A DNA stretch of 8,397 nt, taken from contig USHE01000081.1 in the NCBI GenBank assembly GCA_900554385.1, forward strand, positions 1 through 8,397. The letters run 5' to 3'. Both the position numbers and the translations under genes were made by a program. Below the pieces are notes generated by a model that saw nothing but the letters and a program-made list of their open reading frames with translations, did not search any database and had not been told where the DNA came from. The stretch is from an uncultured bacterium. GTDB lineage: Bacteria > Cyanobacteriota > Vampirovibrionia > Gastranaerophilales > Gastranaerophilaceae. Below, one piece after another: positions 5,132-8,397 of this stretch (positions within the stretch are counted from its first letter, which is position 1; each line of letters starts with the position of its first letter).

Positions 5132-6010
5132 TTACTTGTTTAGTACTAATTCAAAGCAAAGGTTTTCTATAACTGTTTGGATATTCATGTTCAGTAGAAG
5201 TTCTTTTTTTGCTTTTTCTACTGCGTTAATATCGCTGATAAGTTTTATTTTTAGAATACGATTGTTAATATTTGACTTGAGAAGTTCTGTCATAAAATTT
5301 TGAATTTGGATGAGAACTTCCATTGGTTCATTCTCGCGAGCGATGTTTAGAAGTTTATCGTTCAAATCAAGCACTTCATTTCGGTTAAGTTCAAGGTAGC
5401 CGTCTATTGCGTCTTTAACAATAGAAAAACCTCTCACATCTTCTTTCATTGATGGAACAAAAAAGCATTGCGCTCTGGAAATGATAGTTGAAATCATGTC
5501 TGATTTATCTTTGGTCAGAAAGAAAAAAGTTGTTTTTGATGGCGGTTCTTCAAAAGTTTTGAGGAGTGCGTTTGCAGTTGGCTCTTGAAAATTTGTTTCG
5601 TTCAAACCGCAGACATTTCCTTCTTTATCCTTATCGCAAAAGATTAATACCCTGTGGTATTCGGAAGTCACAAGGAGGTCATTTTTAATCATTCTTGCTT
5701 GATCAATGGAGATAACTGTTTTTGAGTCTTCATTTGGCGGCTTGTTATCTATTTTTGAGATTGTAAGTACGGCGGGGTGTTGGTTTGCCCTAATCCAACT
5801 GCAATTTAAGCATTGGCATTCTGGAGTGTGGTCGCCAGTGCAGTTGAGCATTCTGGCAATTTCCAGTGCCAAATCGTACTGTGCTTCAATATCAGTTCCA
5901 TAAAATAAAATACAGTGGGCAATATTTTTATTTGAATTTTCAATTCCTTTTGAAAAATAATTAATCAAAAAAGGATAATTTTCTCTGACATTATTATTTA
6001 AAGAAGGCAT
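5132..6010 (-). CDS. holB: DNA polymerase III delta' subunit (clamp loader)
   Basis: Delta' is the AAA+ stator subunit of the clamp loader that loads the beta clamp on DNA. The 292-residue protein shows the expected order: a degenerate P-loop region (ILFYGTDIEAQYDLALEIA, about 34-52, lacking the GKT of an ATP-binding subunit, as is common for delta'), a zinc-type cysteine cluster (Cys57, 65, 67, 70), the NHP-like QHPAVL, the Walker-B-equivalent VLIFCDKD (121-128), EPTANALLKTFEEPP (143-157), and the arginine-finger motif SRAQC (178-182). The C-terminal third is less conserved helical sequence. The ATG at 6010 has GGAGG 6 bases upstream, inside the end of holA; the genes overlap by 17 bases, so translation is probably coupled. 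No rho-independent terminator follows, only repeat copy 3. The alternative, a DnaX gamma/tau subunit, is unlikely given the lost P-loop and short length. Confidence 0.9.
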   Translation of the reverse strand: MPSLNNNVRENYPFLINYFSKGIENSNKNIAHCILFYGTDIEAQYDLALEIARMLNCTGDHTPECQCLNCSWIRANQHPAVLTISKIDNKPPNEDSKTVISIDQARMIKNDLLVTSEYHRVLIFCDKDKEGNVCGLNETNFQEPTANALLKTFEEPPSKTTFFFLTKDKSDMISTIISRAQCFFVPSMKEDVRGFSIVKDAIDGYLELNRNEVLDLNDKLLNIARENEPMEVLIQIQNFMTELLKSNINNRILKIKLISDINAVEKAKKELLLNMNIQTVIENLCFELVLNK

Positions 6011-6950
6011 TTTCCACCTCCGCTTCCGGATTTTGGGATTGACCGGATTTTATTTTGTACTCGGCTTCCGTAATGTTTTGTTTAAGTTTTACCAAATCTT
6101 TCAGGTTGGCGGATTTGAGTTTCTGGAGTGTAAGTTTCACTACATATTCGTGTTGACCTGTTAATCTTGAGAGTTCAAACGGTGTGCATTCTGAAGATTT
6201 TGCTTTTAGTATAATCCATCTTCTAACCATTGTTTGGAGGGTTGAAACTATTTCCAGGCAGTACTTTTTCTCTAAGAGTTTTCTATATTCTTTTAGTGCT
6301 AAGTCTTTTTTGCCTTCCATCAAGAAATCTGAAAATGCGAATAAATCTTCATTTGAAATACAAATTTCTTTAACCATATCGGCAGTTACAAGGTCGTTCG
6401 GATAAGCCATAAGTTTAAGCTTATCTAATTCCGTATCAAGCTGGCGTAAGTTGTTACCGATTTGGGTAATCATTGCGGTGGACGCTTTTGCTTCGAGTTT
6501 AAGTTTTTTTGATTTTGCCTGTTTGTTAAGCCAGGCTTCGAGTTCTGCAGTTTTATACGTTGGAATTGGCGCGCACTCAATGGCATTATATTTAGAAAGG
6601 GTTTTGAAGAATTTTTTACGGCTGTCTAATTTTTTCCCTTCATCACGAGGAAGTTGAGCGACAAAGACAATATCTAGATTTTCGTTATTATTTTCAAGAG
6701 CCTGCGAAATTTCTTTCATTTCTTTGTCGTCAAAAGTTTTCGTAAAATAATCAAGACAGTTAATGACAATAAGCATTTTGCCGAACATCATAGGCTGAGT
6801 TCTGAGTATGGAAACCAAATCTGCAAATTTAGGATTGTCATAAGTCTTGAAACTCATTTCAAGAAAATTTTTATCCAAACCTTTTTTAAGTTTTTCGATT
6901 TCCTGTTCTATATTAAAATCTTCTTCACCGTAGAAAAAATAAATTGCCAT
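5994..6950 (-). CDS. holA: DNA polymerase III delta subunit (clamp loader)
   Basis: Delta is the clamp-loader subunit that opens the beta clamp. The 318-residue protein begins MAIYFFYGEEDFNIEQEIEK, the characteristic YxxxGxExxxxxxxI opening of the family, followed by the AAA+-like N-terminal domain (including MLIVINCLDYF near 84-95 and DIVFVAQLP near 115-123), a middle domain with GNNLRQLDTELDKLKLMA, NEDLFAFSDFLMEGKKDLAL, and a helical C-terminal domain (MVRRWIILKAK, LARLTG-like LSRLTGQHEYVVKLTLQK). Length fits the family (about 320-345). The frame stays open to an ATG at 7082, but the extra 44 residues are unlike the family and run across the promoter; ATG 6950 is preferred, with ATG 6956 two codons earlier as an alternative. 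No Shine-Dalgarno is present and TATAAT lies 6 bases upstream, suggesting a leaderless mRNA. It overlaps holB by 17 bases. Confidence 0.88.
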   Translation of the reverse strand: MAIYFFYGEEDFNIEQEIEKLKKGLDKNFLEMSFKTYDNPKFADLVSILRTQPMMFGKMLIVINCLDYFTKTFDDKEMKEISQALENNNENLDIVFVAQLPRDEGKKLDSRKKFFKTLSKYNAIECAPIPTYKTAELEAWLNKQAKSKKLKLEAKASTAMITQIGNNLRQLDTELDKLKLMAYPNDLVTADMVKEICISNEDLFAFSDFLMEGKKDLALKEYRKLLEKKYCLEIVSTLQTMVRRWIILKAKSSECTPFELSRLTGQHEYVVKLTLQKLKSANLKDLVKLKQNITEAEYKIKSGQSQNPEAEVENAFFK

Positions 6951-6956
6951 AATCAT

Positions 6957-6962
6957 ATTATA
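6957..6962 (-). promoter_or_regulatory. -10 box of the holA-holB operon
   Basis: A perfect TATAAT on the - strand ends 6 bases before the ATG at 6950, the same spacing as in the histidine kinase gene. The -35 position at 17 bases is poor (CATTTC); TTTACA lies 21 bases upstream of the box. The surrounding DNA is very AT-rich, which lowers the value of the match. Confidence 0.45.
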
Positions 6963-7030
6963 TATTAAATCATTATTAAGAAATGTAAATATAAATTTAA
7001 TATAGGCTGAAACCCAGTTATAATGCCTCA

Positions 7031-7050
7031 TAGGATAGGATAGGATAGGA
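7031..7050. repeat. (TAGGA)4 pentanucleotide microsatellite
   Basis: Four perfect TAGGA units are followed by the degenerate continuation TGGATGGG (7051-7058). The tract lies in the 192-base divergent region between the holA start and the calcium-motif gene. Its copy number could vary by slipped-strand mispairing, changing spacing between upstream DNA and the + strand promoter by 5 bases per unit. Each unit contains AGGA, a Shine-Dalgarno-like core, directly before an in-frame ATG at 7050. Confidence 0.85.
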
Positions 7051-7081
7051 TGGATGGGCGTATTAGCAATCTTTTCAGGCA

Positions 7082-7108
7082 AAAATTTTTATTAAAAGTA
7101 TCCGATAG
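7082..7108 (+). promoter_or_regulatory. Possible sigma-28-type promoter of the calcium-motif gene
   Basis: AAAATTTT (7082-7089) and TCCGATAG (7101-7108) each match six of eight bases of the FliA/sigma-28 consensus (TAAAGTTT and GCCGATAA) at the exact 11-base spacing. A start near 7115 would leave a short leader with the ribosome site. No better sigma-70 pair is visible, but AT-rich DNA makes the -35 match cheap, and no flagellar gene is in the window. Confidence 0.25.
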
Positions 7109-7142
7109 GCACATTTTTTTAAACACGAAAGGAGATATTATT

Positions 7143-7658
7143 ATGGGTTTATTATCAATCGGAAACGGCGGCGGAAATTTTGATAACCAAGGTGTGCAAC
7201 AAAAATCAACAGCAAAGGGCTCTCAATCTTTAACAGAAAAAATTAATCAACAAGGCGGAATTTTCGGTTTTATCGGGCCTAAAAAGGTAGTTACCGAAAT
7301 TAATGATGACGGTTCTAAACTTGAAAAGCAGTACGATAAAGATGGACATTTGATGAAAGAAATTGTTTATAAAGATGTCAATGGCGACGGTAAGGAGGAT
7401 ATCTATTCCGTAACATCACATCATGAAGCTAAGCCGGAGTGGGATATGAATGCTTCTTCTTCTACTTTTATCGATGAAGACGGCGATGGATACAATGATG
7501 TTGTAATTAAAAATGAATATGATGAAAACGGCAAATTAAAAACAGAAACAAAGACGATTGAAGAAGATATCAATTCCGTAAAAAACAGACCGCACCTTGA
7601 TTATGAAACTAAAAACCGTGAAATGAAAACACATAAGGCAGGGATTTATATTATGTAA
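7143..7658 (+). CDS. Unassigned small protein with two DxDGDGxxD calcium-loop-like motifs
   Basis: I do not recognise the family of this 171-residue protein. It starts with a glycine/asparagine-rich segment (MGLLSIGNGGGNFDNQG). The core has two half-similar units: YDKDGHLMKE (64-73) with DVNGDGKED (78-86), then DEDGDGYND (111-119) with YDENGKLKTE (126-135). The acidic loops follow the D-x-[DN]-G-D-G-x-x-D pattern of EF-hand, dockerin and FG-GAP calcium sites, and the YDxxGxL pieces resemble RHS/YD-type beta repeats. There is no signal peptide, lipobox or membrane helix, so export by a Sec route is not supported. The ATG at 7143 is chosen for AAAGGAG (7128-7134), 8 bases upstream; the frame is open back to ATG 7050, giving a 202-residue alternative. 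It stands alone, divergent from holA, and its TAA stop lies in the terminator's A run. Confidence 0.75.
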   Translation: MGLLSIGNGGGNFDNQGVQQKSTAKGSQSLTEKINQQGGIFGFIGPKKVVTEINDDGSKLEKQYDKDGHLMKEIVYKDVNGDGKEDIYSVTSHHEAKPEWDMNASSSTFIDEDGDGYNDVVIKNEYDENGKLKTETKTIEEDINSVKNRPHLDYETKNREMKTHKAGIYIM

Positions 7659-7687
7659 AAAAAGGAGGCATTTGCCTCCTTTTTTTT
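7657..7687. terminator. Bidirectional terminator shared by convergent genes
   Basis: GGAGGC (7664-7669) pairs with GCCTCC (7674-7679) around a 4-base loop, and the stem can extend through seven A (7657-7663) and eight T (7680-7687). It ends the calcium-motif gene on the + strand and the ROK kinase gene on the - strand. The TAA of the first (7656-7658) and the TAA of the second (7688-7686) are both built into the A/T tracts. Confidence 0.93.
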
Positions 7688-8397
7688 AACTTTCTATAAG
7701 TAAGCTTGCTCCGATAACGCCTGCCGTGTTTCCAAGTTGTGCAGGTACTACTTGAACTGTTTCTCCTGCAATTTTCATTGCTCGTTTTTTGATTGTTTCT
7801 TTTAACGGATTTAACAAAATGTCTCCGGCGTCAGCAACTCCGCCGCCCACAATAATTCTTTCAGGGTTCAGGAGGTTTACAACACTTGCCATACCTATTC
7901 CTATATATTCACCCATCCTTGTGAATATACGTCTTGCAACAGGGTCGCCTGCTTTTGCTGCTTCTGCTACAATAAACGGTGTGATTGCTCCGCCGTTAGC
8001 CATTTCTCGGTATTTGGTAGATTTACCGCCTAAGATATATTCTTCTGCCATTGCAACGATAGATGGTCCTGATGCAAATGCTTCTAAGCAGCCGGTATCT
8101 CCGCAGCCGCAAATAGGGCCGTCGTGCATTTGTAGTTTTATGTGTCCGATTTCGCCTGCCGCGTTTGAGGCACCGCGGACGAGTTTTCCGTTAATAATCA
8201 AGCCTGAACCGATACCTGTTCCAACAGTTATACAGATTAGGTTTTCACAGCCTTTTCCTGCACCGAAATTTAATTCTCCTAGTGCAGCACATCTTACATC
8301 ATTATCTATGCGTGTTGGAATATGAAATTCATCTTCTATCATTTTTGCAAGCGGAATTTCTACCCAGCCAGGAATATTTGTGATTAATCTTACGATA
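7686..8397 (-). CDS. ROK-family sugar kinase, probably glucokinase (5' end outside the window)
   Basis: The C-terminal 236 residues of a ROK kinase are present and the frame runs open off the right edge; about 80-90 N-terminal residues, including the expected DxGGT phosphate-binding loop, are missing. Visible landmarks are IDNDVRCAALGE (catalytic Asp in DNDV), the phosphate/sugar segment ITVGTGIGSGLIINGKLVRG, sugar-contacting GEIGH, and the ROK zinc cluster CGCGDTGCLEAFASG with its upstream His. LLNPERIIVGGGVADAG near the end is the second glycine-rich ATP-side motif. All visible motifs are intact. The family phosphorylates glucose or other hexoses and N-acetyl sugars with ATP; some members are repressors, but those carry an N-terminal HTH that cannot be checked here. 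The retained signature is closest to glucokinase; N-acetylmannosamine or fructose kinase is possible. An internal ATG at 8342 is not the start, since conserved sequence (LITNIPGWVEIPLAK) precedes it. Confidence 0.92.
   Translation of the reverse strand, partial: IVRLITNIPGWVEIPLAKMIEDEFHIPTRIDNDVRCAALGELNFGAGKGCENLICITVGTGIGSGLIINGKLVRGASNAAGEIGHIKLQMHDGPICGCGDTGCLEAFASGPSIVAMAEEYILGGKSTKYREMANGGAITPFIVAEAAKAGDPVARRIFTRMGEYIGIGMASVVNLLNPERIIVGGGVADAGDILLNPLKETIKKRAMKIAGETVQVVPAQLGNTAGVIGASLLIES

Noticed and set aside
6951..7082. Upstream ATG at 7082 as the holA start
   Set aside because: The extra 44 residues are unlike delta subunits, cross the TAGGA repeat and the -10 box, and the family signature begins at ATG 6950.

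Overview
This AT-rich window (8397 bases) looks like a chromosomal segment of a low-GC bacterium. Gene content and style are compatible with a gut Vampirovibrionia/Melainabacteria (Gastranaerophilales) genome: an adjacent holA-holB pair, a cytosolic PAS-GAF histidine kinase, a protein made of PBS-lyase-type HEAT repeats, and a possible prepilin fragment. That placement is inference; no rRNA or other taxonomic marker is present. The genetic code is standard: TAA ends at least six genes and TAG ends two.

Layout, left to right. (1) 1-1224, + strand: an extended -10 promoter, a ribosome hibernation factor gene (hpf) broken by one in-frame TAA at codon 56, then 6 bases later a family 2 glycosyltransferase. 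(2) 1225-2037, accessory patch: a 5'-truncated coding remnant on the - strand, two related 16-bp operator-like sites, a 76-residue XRE-type repressor, two copies of a two-hairpin dispersed repeat, and a bidirectional terminator. (3) 2038-4914, - strand: a HEAT-repeat protein, about 340 bases of AT-rich spacer, and a PAS-GAF-HisKA-HATPase kinase with no response regulator beside it. (4) 4915-6950, - strand: the kinase promoter, a third repeat copy, then holB and holA (DNA polymerase III delta' and delta clamp-loader subunits), which overlap by 17 bases and form an operon. (5) 6951-7142: a divergent intergenic region with a (TAGGA)4 microsatellite. (6) 7143-7658, + strand: a small unassigned protein with two DxDGDGxxD calcium-loop-like motifs. 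(7) 7686-8397, - strand: the C-terminal three quarters of a ROK-family sugar kinase, facing gene 6 across a shared terminator that contains both stop codons.

Most genes are housekeeping and only holA-holB act together. I found no convincing new multi-gene system. The points most worth a second look are the nonsense codon in hpf, the XRE gene with paired operators next to a truncated remnant, the compound hairpin repeat with a compensatory base-pair change, several genes with a -10 box placed so that the mRNA would be leaderless, and the pentanucleotide repeat beside the calcium-motif gene.
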